A stretch of 64,000 nucleotides of DNA from an uncultured Lachnospiraceae bacterium. GTDB taxonomy: Bacteria; Bacillota; Clostridia; Lachnospirales; Lachnospiraceae. Location of the stretch: NCBI GenBank assembly GCA_910579465.1, contig CAJTUB010000006.1, positions 1-64,000 on the forward strand, written 5' to 3'. The notes under the pieces were generated by a model, which was not told the DNA's origin, did not search any database, and worked only from the letters and a program-made list of their open reading frames with translations. Below are positions 14,819 through 25,285 of this stretch, one piece after another. Position numbers and translations under genes: made by a program. The stretch's first letter is position 1, and every line of letters starts with the position of its first letter.

Positions 14819-17693
14819 TCTTTTTCCTCCTGCCTGCTTTTTTCTTTGACGCGGCATTCCCAGTCGGTTTCAAATACCGCTTTACATACTGACCGGTGTA
14901 GGAATGCTCCTGCATCGCTACCTCCTCCGGCGTTCCCTGCGCAATGACGGTACCGCCCTTGTCACCACCTTCCGGCCCGATGTCGATGATATAGTCCGCT
15001 GTCTTAATGACATCCAGATTATGCTCGATGACTACGACCGTGTTGCCTCCCTCCGTCAGCCTCTGCAGAATTTCAATCAGCTTGTGAACATCCGCAAAGT
15101 GGAGCCCGGTTGTCGGCTCGTCCAGAATATAAATCGTCTTCCCGGTACTGCGGCGGCTCAACTCCGTCGCAAGCTTGATGCGCTGCGCCTCACCACCGGA
15201 AAGAAGGGTGGACGGGTGCCCGAGCTTCAGATAGGAAAGTCCTACATCCTCCAGGGTTTCTATTTTCCTGCGGATGGACGGTACATTCTCAAAAAACTTT
15301 ACCGCCTCCTCTACACGCATCTCCAGTACGTCATAAATAGTTTTCCCTTTATACTTTACCTCCAGTGTCTCCCGGTTATAGCGCTTTCCGCCGCATACCT
15401 CACACGGAACAAAAATATCCGGCAGGAAGTTCATCTCAATCTTTAAAATACCGTCGCCACTGCATGCCTCACAGCGCCCGCCCTTTACATTAAAGCTGAA
15501 GCGCCCCTTGCTATAGCCGCGCAGCTTTGCGTCCGGCGTACTGGCAAACAAATCGCGGATCTGGTCAAACACGCCGGTATAGGTCGCCGGATTGGAACGC
15601 GGGGTGCGCCCGATCGGAGACTGGTCAATGTTAATCACCTTGTCTAACTGCTCCACACCCTCAATGGCATCATGCTCCCCGGCAAGGATACGGGCACGGT
15701 TCAACGTCCTTGCCAGATGCTTGTATAAAATCTCATTGACCAGAGAGCTTTTCCCCGATCCGGAAACGCCGGTCACACAGGTAAAGACACCGAGCGGGAT
15801 ATCCACATCGATATTCTTTAAATTGTTCTCCCTGGCGCCTTTTACCTTTAAGAAACCGGTCGGCTTCCTGCGCTTCTCCGGTACAGGGATACGGATTTTA
15901 CCGGACAGATAGGCTCCTGTAACAGACTCCGGCACCTGCATGATTTCCTCTGCCTTACCTGCCGCAACCACCTCTCCGCCGTGGTCACCTGCGCCCGGAC
16001 CGATATCAATGATATAGTCTGCCGCATACATCGTATCCTCGTCATGCTCCACGACAATCAATGTATTTCCTAAATCCTTTAAATGCTTCAGGGTCCGGAG
16101 CAGCTTATCGTTATCCCGCTGGTGCAGCCCGATGCTTGGCTCGTCCAGAATATACGCCACGCCCACAAGCCCGGAGCCAATCTGCGTCGCCAGACGGATG
16201 CGCTGTGCCTCGCCGCCGGAAAGGGACGCCGTTGCCCGTGCAAGCGTCAGATACTCTAAGCCGACATCCATCAAAAAGCCGACGCGCGCCCGGATTTCCT
16301 TCAACACCAGCTCCCCGATTTTCAGCTGCCGCTCGGTCAGCTCCAGATTGCTCATAAACTCATGCAAATCCCGCACGGAGCACTCTGTCACCTCCGCAAT
16401 GTTCCGGTCGCCGACTGTTACCGCCAGCGCCTCCTTTTTCAGACGCTTTCCCTTACAGAGCTTACACGGCGTCGTGCGCATAAAGGTCTCATACTCCTGC
16501 TTGATTCCGTCCGAAGCAGTCTCACGGTACCGGCGCTCGACATTCTTTATCAGCCCTTCAAACGCCACATCATAAACGCCGACTCCCCGCTGTCCGCGGT
16601 AATGCACCTTTACCGTGCGTCCGCCGGTTCCGTAATAAATAATATCCTGTACTTCCTTTGAAAGCTGGTCAAACGGGGTCTTTAAGCTGAAGCCGTACTC
16701 CTTTGCCAGTGCCGTAAGCGTACTTCCGGTATAGCTGGACGGGTCTGTCGCCGACTGCCAGCCGAGCGCAGCAATCGCCCCATCGGCAATGCTCAGCGAC
16801 TTATCCGGTATCAGCAGGTCCTCGTCAAACTCCATCTTAATTCCGATTCCGTGACACTCCGGACAGGCGCCGAATGGATTATTGAAGGAAAATACACGCG
16901 GCTCGATTTCATCAATGCTGATGCCGCAGTCGGCACAGGAAAAGCTCTCGCTGAACCGGAGCATCTCCCCGTCGACGACATCTACCATCAAAAGCCCGTC
17001 GCTTAAGCGCAGCACGCTGTCAATCGAATCGCGCAGACGCTGTTCGATTCCCTCCTTTATGATCAGACGGTCTACAATAATCTCGATATCATGCTTTTTA
17101 TTTTTCTCTAACTTAATCTCCTCGGAAAGCTCATAAAGATGCCCGTCCGCAATCACACGGACATAGCCGCTGCGCTTTGCCTGCTCGAACACCCTGGTAT
17201 GCTCACCCTTCCTGCCCCGGACCACCGGCGCAAGCAGCTGGATTTTCGTCCGCTCCGGCAGGCACATAATCTCATCCGCCATCTCGTCCACGGTCTGCTT
17301 CTTAATCTCCTTCCCGCAGTTCGGACAGTGCGGAATCCCGATACGGGCATACAGCAGACGGAAATAATCGTAAATCTCGGTCACGGTTCCCACGGTAGAA
17401 CGCGGATTACGGTTCGTGGACTTCTGGTCAATGGAAATCGCCGGGGAAAGCCCTTCGATGCTCTCCACGTCCGGCTTCTCCATCTGTCCCAGGAACTGTC
17501 GTGCATAGGACGAAACCGACTCCATATACCTTCTCTGCCCTTCGGCATAAATCGTATCAAAGGCAAGCGACGACTTCCCGGAACCGGAAAGACCGGTCAG
17601 CACGACAAACTCGTCCCGTGGAATATCCACATCAATGCCCTTTAAATTATTTTCCCGCGCCCCTCGTATTTTAATAAACTTCTTCTCTGACAT
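14811..17693 (-). CDS. uvrA: Excinuclease ABC subunit A
   Basis: UvrA is the damage-sensing ATPase of nucleotide-excision repair. The protein has two ABC ATPase halves: Walker A GLSGSGKSSLAF and signature SLSGGEAQRIRLATQIGSGL in the first, GVSGSGKSSLVNEIL and LLSGGEAQRIKLATELSRR in the second. Zinc modules are visible at CPNCGKE and CEACSGDG...CEVCGGKRY. Length (about 960) is slightly above the usual 940 because of a basic tail. I chose ATG 17693 (MSEKKFIKIRGARENN), where homology begins and GAGGATG precedes; an in-frame codon ten residues earlier has no such support. It lies 72 bases downstream of uvrB, the classical pairing. Confidence 0.97.
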   Translation of the reverse strand: MSEKKFIKIRGARENNLKGIDVDIPRDEFVVLTGLSGSGKSSLAFDTIYAEGQRRYMESVSSYARQFLGQMEKPDVESIEGLSPAISIDQKSTNRNPRSTVGTVTEIYDYFRLLYARIGIPHCPNCGKEIKKQTVDEMADEIMCLPERTKIQLLAPVVRGRKGEHTRVFEQAKRSGYVRVIADGHLYELSEEIKLEKNKKHDIEIIVDRLIIKEGIEQRLRDSIDSVLRLSDGLLMVDVVDGEMLRFSESFSCADCGISIDEIEPRVFSFNNPFGACPECHGIGIKMEFDEDLLIPDKSLSIADGAIAALGWQSATDPSSYTGSTLTALAKEYGFSLKTPFDQLSKEVQDIIYYGTGGRTVKVHYRGQRGVGVYDVAFEGLIKNVERRYRETASDGIKQEYETFMRTTPCKLCKGKRLKKEALAVTVGDRNIAEVTECSVRDLHEFMSNLELTERQLKIGELVLKEIRARVGFLMDVGLEYLTLARATASLSGGEAQRIRLATQIGSGLVGVAYILDEPSIGLHQRDNDKLLRTLKHLKDLGNTLIVVEHDEDTMYAADYIIDIGPGAGDHGGEVVAAGKAEEIMQVPESVTGAYLSGKIRIPVPEKRRKPTGFLKVKGARENNLKNIDVDIPLGVFTCVTGVSGSGKSSLVNEILYKHLARTLNRARILAGEHDAIEGVEQLDKVINIDQSPIGRTPRSNPATYTGVFDQIRDLFASTPDAKLRGYSKGRFSFNVKGGRCEACSGDGILKIEMNFLPDIFVPCEVCGGKRYNRETLEVKYKGKTIYDVLEMRVEEAVKFFENVPSIRRKIETLEDVGLSYLKLGHPSTLLSGGEAQRIKLATELSRRSTGKTIYILDEPTTGLHFADVHKLIEILQRLTEGGNTVVVIEHNLDVIKTADYIIDIGPEGGDKGGTVIAQGTPEEVAMQEHSYTGQYVKRYLKPTGNAASKKKAGRRKKNE

Positions 17694-17765
17694 ACTGCAT
17701 CCTCTCTTTTGCCGTTCCTTCAAACTCCCTCTGTCTGCTCCGTGCCCGCAGCCATGCCCTTACGG

Positions 17766-19811
<2,046 letters not shown>

Positions 19812-19951
19812 ATGAGAACCTCTCTTTCACAGAACACTTCGACTACTATGAGCCATGAAATATTACACGAATAAAAATCACAAATTTACAGTCATAACTG
19901 TTCATAAAGTAGTCTGTTTCGTAGTTTAATTATTTAAATTAGCAATAAATT

Positions 19952-20983
19952 TTATGTTTCACTCCCATAAATCAACTGGTTTCTCTCCAATTCTTTCTGC
20001 AATTCTTCTATTGTTGGCAAAACCGTCATATATTTTGAAGCAAATATCTGTTGGCTCTCATGAAGTACAGAATATTTTACAATCGTTTCGTCCTTATCTG
20101 TACAAAAGATAATCCCTATTGTCGGGTTATCATCTTCTCTTCTTTTCAGATCATCAAACATTCTGACATACATATCCATTTGTCCGATATCCTGATGTGT
20201 CAATTTTTTTGTCTTTAAATCAATAATCACAAAACACTTCAGGATATAATTGTAAAATACAAGATCAATATAGAAATCTGTCGTTTCTGTACATATCCTC
20301 ATCTGCCTTCCCACAAAAGAAAATCCTTTTCCCATTTCTAGCAAAAATTTCTGGAGATTATTTATGATAGATGTTTCTAAATCACTTTCTAATTGGCTTA
20401 TATTCGGAGTAAGCCCCATAAATTCTAATATAAATGGATCTTTCACAAATTCCAATACTTTATTTTCTTTATCAGGTAACTGTGTGGACAACATTCTTTT
20501 ATAATATCCACTCTTGATATTACGCTCCAAAATTCTTACAGACCAATTTTCAGTCAAAACTTCCTTTAAATAAAAATTCCTTTCCTCTTCATTTGAAATT
20601 CTCATTATACTTCTTAAATGTGACCACGGAATTTTACCAGCCATTGAAAATCCATATGAATGTTCCGGAAACACCAAATAAAACTGACGACAGTTTCTCA
20701 AATTTGCTACAGAAAATCCTGTTCCAAATTCATCTGACAACTGCTTTGATAAATTTTTTATCAAATAAGAACCATATTTTGCTTTCATCTCGCCATATTG
20801 TTCCTGCTCAACAATTCGTTGTCCCACATTCCAATAAGCATATGTCATAATACCATTCGCGCTATTATATGCTTCTTCTCTTGCCCGTTGTAATATGAAA
20901 CGCACATCTTTATAAAATTGCTGTTCTTTTGATATTAAAATTTCTAAAGATTCTTGTTTTAATAATTCTCTCTTTTTCTCCAT
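19952..20983 (-). CDS. PDDEXK nuclease domain protein, DUF1016 (YhcG) family
   Basis: The 343-residue protein fits DUF1016/YhcG. The N-terminal half carries the conserved YWNVGQRIVEQEQ and FSVANLRNCRQFY blocks; the C-terminal half is a PD-(D/E)xK nuclease fold with FYIDLVFYNYILKCFVIIDLKTKK (Asp and the DLK end) and QMDMYVRMFDD. Members occur beside type I restriction systems or alone and are thought to be nucleases of mobile or defence loci; the exact role is not settled. Here it stands alone, flanked by housekeeping genes, in AT-rich DNA, and a perfect 24-bp palindrome lies 13 bases upstream of its ATG. That points to recent insertion. Confidence 0.85.
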   Translation of the reverse strand: MEKKRELLKQESLEILISKEQQFYKDVRFILQRAREEAYNSANGIMTYAYWNVGQRIVEQEQYGEMKAKYGSYLIKNLSKQLSDEFGTGFSVANLRNCRQFYLVFPEHSYGFSMAGKIPWSHLRSIMRISNEEERNFYLKEVLTENWSVRILERNIKSGYYKRMLSTQLPDKENKVLEFVKDPFILEFMGLTPNISQLESDLETSIINNLQKFLLEMGKGFSFVGRQMRICTETTDFYIDLVFYNYILKCFVIIDLKTKKLTHQDIGQMDMYVRMFDDLKRREDDNPTIGIIFCTDKDETIVKYSVLHESQQIFASKYMTVLPTIEELQKELERNQLIYGSET

Positions 20984-20996
20984 CCTGCCTCCGCAG

Positions 20997-21020
20997 ATTC
21001 GCTACACATGTGTAGCGAAT
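20997..21020. repeat. Perfect 24-bp palindrome upstream of the DUF1016 gene
   Basis: The two 12-base arms, ATTCGCTACACA and TGTGTAGCGAAT, are exact inverted copies with no spacer. The site lies 13 bases before the ATG at 20983, where a ribosome-binding region or operator would be. It could be an autoregulatory operator, a cleavage site for the nuclease itself or a mobile-element target. Confidence 0.8.
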
Positions 21021-21396
21021 TACTTCCAATCCACTTTTTTCTTATTATAGCTTGCATAGTAAAATCTAACATGGCAAAATCAAATTATATGTTTCCGCCA
21101 TCGCCATCATAATTTTTGTCACAGTATTTTTCATATCCAAAAAGTTTTAGCAAAGGTGCGACAAAATTTTGCCTGAAAAGCACGGTACAATAAATATCAA
21201 ATAGCACTAAATAATGAGCTTTTCACCCTGTCCTCAAATCAGGATACGAAATACTATACCGCATTTTCCAGGAAAATTCTTTAACTTCGCCGCAGAGTCA
21301 TTCCGAACATACATTCTCTTTCTTTACTCTAGTATACCACATTTTTTTTAAATGTATAGTAGGAAAATACGATTTTTACGTTTTTTTGCTAAATCC
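21021..21396. other. Intergenic, no gene found
   Basis: About 375 AT-rich bases between the palindrome and the next gene. No RNA gene or supported frame is visible. It may contain promoter sequence for the DUF1016 gene, but I cannot assign boxes with confidence. Confidence 0.4.
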
Positions 21397-21771
21397 CTAT
21401 TGCAGCAGCTCCTCTGCCAGCCGGAGGATTTCCGGCGCTAACCTTTCACGCTGCTTCTTTGTAATACGGGCATAAAGCGGATAAGCCGCACCGATTCCTG
21501 CAATCCCCATAAACCCGATTAAAATACCGGGAATAAAGAGCATCCATACCATACAGCAGCACATCCCGGTTCCCATAACCAGTGTACCGGCGATACCAAC
21601 CAGCAACGCAGCAATCGTACCGGGTTTCGTAACACTCTTGTCCAGTCTGCGGAGCCGCTCCATTTTATCCTCCTCCCTGGCAGGCGGGGCATACTTCTCC
21701 CGGATATTTTTGATTTCTGCCTGCCGGGCGGCAGAATAAGTATATTGGAATACTTCTTTTTTCTCATCCAT
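21397..21771 (-). CDS. Small membrane protein, paralogue of the 24775-25143 product
   Basis: This 124-residue protein starts MDEKKEVFQYTYSAARQAEI, with AGGAGG upstream at a suitable spacing. An N-terminal charged part with IREKYAPP and RRLDKSV is followed by two membrane helices (TIAALLVGIAGTLVMGTGM and MVWMLFIPGILIGFMGIAG) and a basic end, KKQRERLAPEILRLAEELL. The same layout, including the MGxGM motif, is present in the protein encoded at 24775-25143 at the other end of this signalling operon. No function is known. The location suggests a role with the histidine kinase or with the membrane protein between them. Confidence 0.75.
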   Translation of the reverse strand: MDEKKEVFQYTYSAARQAEIKNIREKYAPPAREEDKMERLRRLDKSVTKPGTIAALLVGIAGTLVMGTGMCCCMVWMLFIPGILIGFMGIAGIGAAYPLYARITKKQRERLAPEILRLAEELLQ

Positions 21772-21830
21772 AATAAACAAACCTCCTGTCAACTGATATT
21801 TCCATGCACTTTCCACATATTTTCAGAAAA

Positions 21831-21974
21831 GTCAAATACCCCACAGCGAAAGCTACGGGGCATGACTTAGCTTCTCTTTCGCCTGTCCGCCCCAGAGGGC
21901 GGGGTATTTGACCCCGTGGGTGCGCTCGGGGCTGTCGCACGAAGCGTAGCGGCTCCGGGCGTGACGACAGCCCC
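21831..21974. repeat. GC-rich double hairpin island
   Basis: GTCAAATACCCC (21831-21842) and GGGGTATTTGAC (21901-21912) are exact inverted copies, with a further AGCGAAAG/CTTTCGC pair and GCCCCAGAGGGC inside. A second stem follows, GGGGCTGTCG (about 21928-21937) with CGACAGCCCC (21965-21974). The block is GC-rich against AT-rich surroundings and lies between two genes of the same operon. It looks like a dispersed intergenic element or the end of a transposable unit; identity is unknown. Confidence 0.75.
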
Positions 21975-21999
21975 TCACTTTGCCTTCGCGCGAATAGAG

Positions 22000-22917
22000 C
22001 TATGCCTGTACCCTGCCATCATCCCTCAGCCGCTTCAGCTGTTTTGTGGAACGGACAATCATAACTATGGCGATTCCAAGTACCAGCAAACAGACCCCGC
22101 CCCCGACAGCACCTGTCATAATCCTCCGGAAAAAAGGAGCATCGTCCTCGCCGAACTGCGCCAGCATAGCGGTAGTCAGGGAAAGCATGGAAACCATGGC
22201 AGCTGCCAGATTGACGGCTTTTGCCGCAGACAAGAGCGGGCTGCCATACCTTTTAAATCTTACAAGCTGAACCACAGCAATAATCGTGATATAAAAGGTA
22301 TATACCGCCACGGCATAAATCAAAAACCCCGGATAATCATATCCGCGGTTCTGATATACAATAAAGCCCACAACTCCGGCCAGCACCTGATTCATAAACA
22401 GCAGCATAATACCGCAGAGCCGGTAGCGCCGCCATTCGGAAACCCTGCTGCTCCCCGGCGTCCTTTTATTTACATGACAGAGCAGTAAAAAGCGTATCAA
22501 CGCAAGCAGGCTATAATACACGGCAAGGGACACAAGCCACAAAGAACGGTAGTAAATCCCTGAAAGCATCTTTAGTATAATATAAAACAGACAGATAAAG
22601 AAACCTTGGTAAAGAGAAAGCTCTGCCCGGAAGCCAGCATCCTCAAAAAAGCGTTTCCCAAAAGGAAGTCCTAAGAGCCTTCTTACGACGGGATGACTGC
22701 GGATTCCTGCCCGCAATCCCTTTATGATACCAGCAAATCCGGTCACTGTAATAACCAGCGCATAGGCTGACAGTCCGTATGAAATATACGCGAGTAAACC
22801 CTGGTGCCTTGCCACCAGTAGGGAAAAGCAAAGCGTAAAAGAGGGCAGCGCAATCAATACGGTCGGGAGCGGCGGAAGACAAAAAGTTCGTTTTAAAATA
22901 TACTTAAACCGCTCCAT
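22000..22917 (-). CDS. Polytopic membrane protein of unknown function
   Basis: The 305-residue protein has about eight hydrophobic segments (for example VLIALPSFTLCFSLLV, YISYGLSAYALVITVTGFAGII and VGGGVCLLVLGIAIVMIV) separated by short basic loops. I recognise no named family. Its 3' end is preceded by the GC-rich hairpin island, and its ATG overlaps the end of the histidine kinase gene by 14 bases (22904-22917), so it is translated from the same transcript. A sensor partner or transporter for the kinase signal is plausible but is inference. Confidence 0.7.
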   Translation of the reverse strand: MERFKYILKRTFCLPPLPTVLIALPSFTLCFSLLVARHQGLLAYISYGLSAYALVITVTGFAGIIKGLRAGIRSHPVVRRLLGLPFGKRFFEDAGFRAELSLYQGFFICLFYIILKMLSGIYYRSLWLVSLAVYYSLLALIRFLLLCHVNKRTPGSSRVSEWRRYRLCGIMLLFMNQVLAGVVGFIVYQNRGYDYPGFLIYAVAVYTFYITIIAVVQLVRFKRYGSPLLSAAKAVNLAAAMVSMLSLTTAMLAQFGEDDAPFFRRIMTGAVGGGVCLLVLGIAIVMIVRSTKQLKRLRDDGRVQA

Positions 22918-24001
22918 CCGCTTCCCTCCTGAATCTCACGGTAAAGGTACTGCCCTTTCCCAGTTCACTTTCCACAGAAATATCGCCTCCGGTAATATCC
23001 ATTACCCGTTTTACCAGCGCAAGCCCCAGACCATTCCCCTGCGTGGAGTGAGAGGAGTCACCCTGATAGAACTTTTCAAAAATATGTGCGCCGGTTTCCC
23101 GGCTGATTCCGCACCCGGTGTCCGCGATTTGGACTACGGCAAAATCCCCTTCGGCTTTCAGGCACAATGACACCCTGCCGCCCTCCTCCGTAAACTTCAT
23201 GGCGTTCGAAAATAAATTGTTCCATACCAGTGTCAAAAGCTCGGCATCGGCTTCCACAAAAACTTCCTCCTCAATATCCGTATCGATTTCTATTCCCTTC
23301 CGCTCCCACTCATTTTCAAAATTTAAAAGACATTCGCAAAGCTGCTCTCCAAGATTGTAACGCTGCCGGTCAGGATAAATCTGCTGGTTTTCGAGCTTGT
23401 TCAGCTTCAGAATATTGGTAATCAAATCTGCCAGCCGTCCGGACGCTTCCGTAACCGCTTCCGCATATTCCATCCGCTTTCCCTCTGTCAGTCCGGGCTG
23501 CTTTAACAGCGTCCCGTAATTCTGCATGACTGCAAGCGGCGTCTTCAGCTCATGGGATACATTGGCAATAAAATCCGTACGGAGCGTTTCTATCCCGGAC
23601 AGCTCTTCCGCCATTTTATTGAGATACCGGATAATGCTGTCAAATCCGTCCGCACTACACGTTCCCCCAAGAGGAGGGATACGGACGGAAAAATCCCCCC
23701 GCATAATCTTCTCCGAAGCGTCAATAATTTTTCTCACAGGCCTCTCCACTGTAAGCCTCCGGCGAATGCCATCAATTACCGTGCAGAGCAGACTAAGAAA
23801 GAGAATATTCCCAAAGGTCACGATTGCTGCCTGACGGATATGCTGTTCCGTAAAGTCTATCTCCAGGCTCTGTTCCAGCCTCCCCAGAAAAAGCAGCATA
23901 CAACAGGTAATAATAAATGCCATCAGCAGAAAAAAGATAACATAGCGCCGAATGCCCCGGAGCAGACGTCTTCTGGTTTTTCGCCTGCCCTTCTGCTTCA
24001 T
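22904..24001 (-). CDS. Sensor histidine kinase (HAMP-type, membrane-bound)
   Basis: The 365-residue kinase has an N-terminal helix (IFFLLMAFIITCCMLLFLG) and a second near residue 45 (FGNILFLSLLCTVIDGI) with a very short extracellular loop between them, then HAMP-like ERPVRKIIDASEKIMRGDFSV, the H box FIANVSHELKTPLAVMQNY, N box VWNNLFSNAMKFT, and G boxes DTGCGIS and GNGLGLALVKRV. It should autophosphorylate and pass phosphate to the regulator whose gene overlaps its start by four bases (23998-24001). The tiny sensor loop suggests sensing within the membrane or through the adjoining membrane protein. Confidence 0.93.
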   Translation of the reverse strand: MKQKGRRKTRRRLLRGIRRYVIFFLLMAFIITCCMLLFLGRLEQSLEIDFTEQHIRQAAIVTFGNILFLSLLCTVIDGIRRRLTVERPVRKIIDASEKIMRGDFSVRIPPLGGTCSADGFDSIIRYLNKMAEELSGIETLRTDFIANVSHELKTPLAVMQNYGTLLKQPGLTEGKRMEYAEAVTEASGRLADLITNILKLNKLENQQIYPDRQRYNLGEQLCECLLNFENEWERKGIEIDTDIEEEVFVEADAELLTLVWNNLFSNAMKFTEEGGRVSLCLKAEGDFAVVQIADTGCGISRETGAHIFEKFYQGDSSHSTQGNGLGLALVKRVMDITGGDISVESELGKGSTFTVRFRREADGAV

Positions 24002-24669
24002 TTCACCACCGCCTTATAACCCAGACCATGTACAGTGACAATTTCAAACGAATCACAACCGGAAAATTTATCCCGCAGCTTTGTCATATAAACGTCCACA
24101 GCTCTCGGGGCGGTATTGGACTCTGCATCCCAGAATTCATCCATCAGCTGGGTACGGGTAAATGTTTTCCTTGGGTAAGACAAAAGCTTGTAAAGAATAT
24201 TAAATTCCCGCACAGTCAGGGGAATTTCTTCTTCTCCCAGAACTGCTGTACGCTCGTCCGCATCCAGTGTCAGGGCACCGATTTCCAACCGGTGGCTGCT
24301 CGCAATCTTTGCCCTCCGTAAAAGCGCCCCGATCCGCAGAAACAATTCATCCAGGTCAATGGGTTTTACCATATAATCGTCGATTCCAATCCGGTACCCC
24401 CGCTGTTTGGATGCAAAATCATCCCGTGCAGTCATAAACAGGATAGGGATATCTTCATTCAGCCCTCTCACTGTCCTTGCAAATTCAAAGCCGTCAATAC
24501 CCGGCATCATAATATCTGACACAATCAGGTCAAAGGTATTGTTATACATGGCATTATAAGCGTCTCCGGCATTCAGACAGCCTTCCGCTTCATACCCGTT
24601 CTGGTTCAAAAATGAACAAACCGTATGATTTAATTCCTTATCATCCTCAACTACTAATAGTTTAAACAT
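23998..24669 (-). CDS. OmpR/PhoB-family response regulator
   Basis: The 223-residue protein has a receiver domain with VVEDDKELN, phospho-acceptor in DLIVSDIMMPGIDG (near residue 52), and DDYMVKPIDLDEL (conserved Lys). A winged-helix DNA-binding domain covers about 125-223 (LTVREFNILYKLLSYPRKTF, then DVYMTKLRDKF and VHGLGYKAVVK). It is the first gene of the signalling operon, with the kinase overlapping its stop. Targets probably include this operon, in which small membrane proteins flank the pair. Confidence 0.95.
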   Translation of the reverse strand: MFKLLVVEDDKELNHTVCSFLNQNGYEAEGCLNAGDAYNAMYNNTFDLIVSDIMMPGIDGFEFARTVRGLNEDIPILFMTARDDFASKQRGYRIGIDDYMVKPIDLDELFLRIGALLRRAKIASSHRLEIGALTLDADERTAVLGEEEIPLTVREFNILYKLLSYPRKTFTRTQLMDEFWDAESNTAPRAVDVYMTKLRDKFSGCDSFEIVTVHGLGYKAVVK

Positions 24670-24774
24670 GGCACACCTCCACGGATTTTTTTAATTATAC
24701 CATGAAAATGTTAAAGTTTTGTTTCTGTTTTCCGGTTTCCTGTAATAACAAAGCTCCTTATGCGCAATTTTAAT

Positions 24775-25143
24775 TCAGCTCCTGTTCATAAGCTGATCGC
24801 TGAGTTCCATAACCTGACCAGCATACTTCCTTCTGCGGGAAGCGAGGATACCTTTAAAGACCGGATAGTTGAGAATTGCCATCAACATTCCGGCTATGCC
24901 GATGATAACACCGGGCAGCATAGGCTCCGTCATGCCAAGCGTCTCTCCGATGTCGGTCATAACAAGGCTCATGCCGCTTCCCATCACAATAGCGCTGAGA
25001 CTGCCAAACACATAAGCAAATATGTTGGCAGGACGTTTCACCTTCGCATCCAGCTCCTTTAAAGCATCAAGCTGTGTATGCTCCTTTTCAGTGTACTGGG
25101 TGCGGATTTTTTGTACGAGGAATTCCTGATCATTTCTATTCAT
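24775..25143 (-). CDS. Small membrane protein, paralogue of the 21397-21771 product
   Basis: This 122-residue protein has a charged start (MNRNDQEFLVQKIRTQYTEKE), two membrane helices (NIFAYVFGSLSAIVMGSGMS and MLPGVIIGIAGMLMAILNYP) and a basic tail ending SDQLMNRS. It shares layout and the GSLSAIVMGSGM/GTLVMGTGM-type motif with the product at 21397-21771. It precedes the response-regulator gene by about 105 bases and may begin the operon. No function is known; the two copies at the ends of a signalling operon suggest either duplicated accessory subunits or targets. Confidence 0.75.
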   Translation of the reverse strand: MNRNDQEFLVQKIRTQYTEKEHTQLDALKELDAKVKRPANIFAYVFGSLSAIVMGSGMSLVMTDIGETLGMTEPMLPGVIIGIAGMLMAILNYPVFKGILASRRRKYAGQVMELSDQLMNRS

Positions 25144-25285
25144 AACTACTGCCTCCTTTTTTGTTATGGCTGTAGTTTATGATACAATCTTTTTTAAATG
25201 TTTTGAGAAATGTTTCAGAAATATTAATTCGTTAATTGTTTTAACACAAAGCATAAAATAAAAGATAGAAAACATATTTTAGCCT

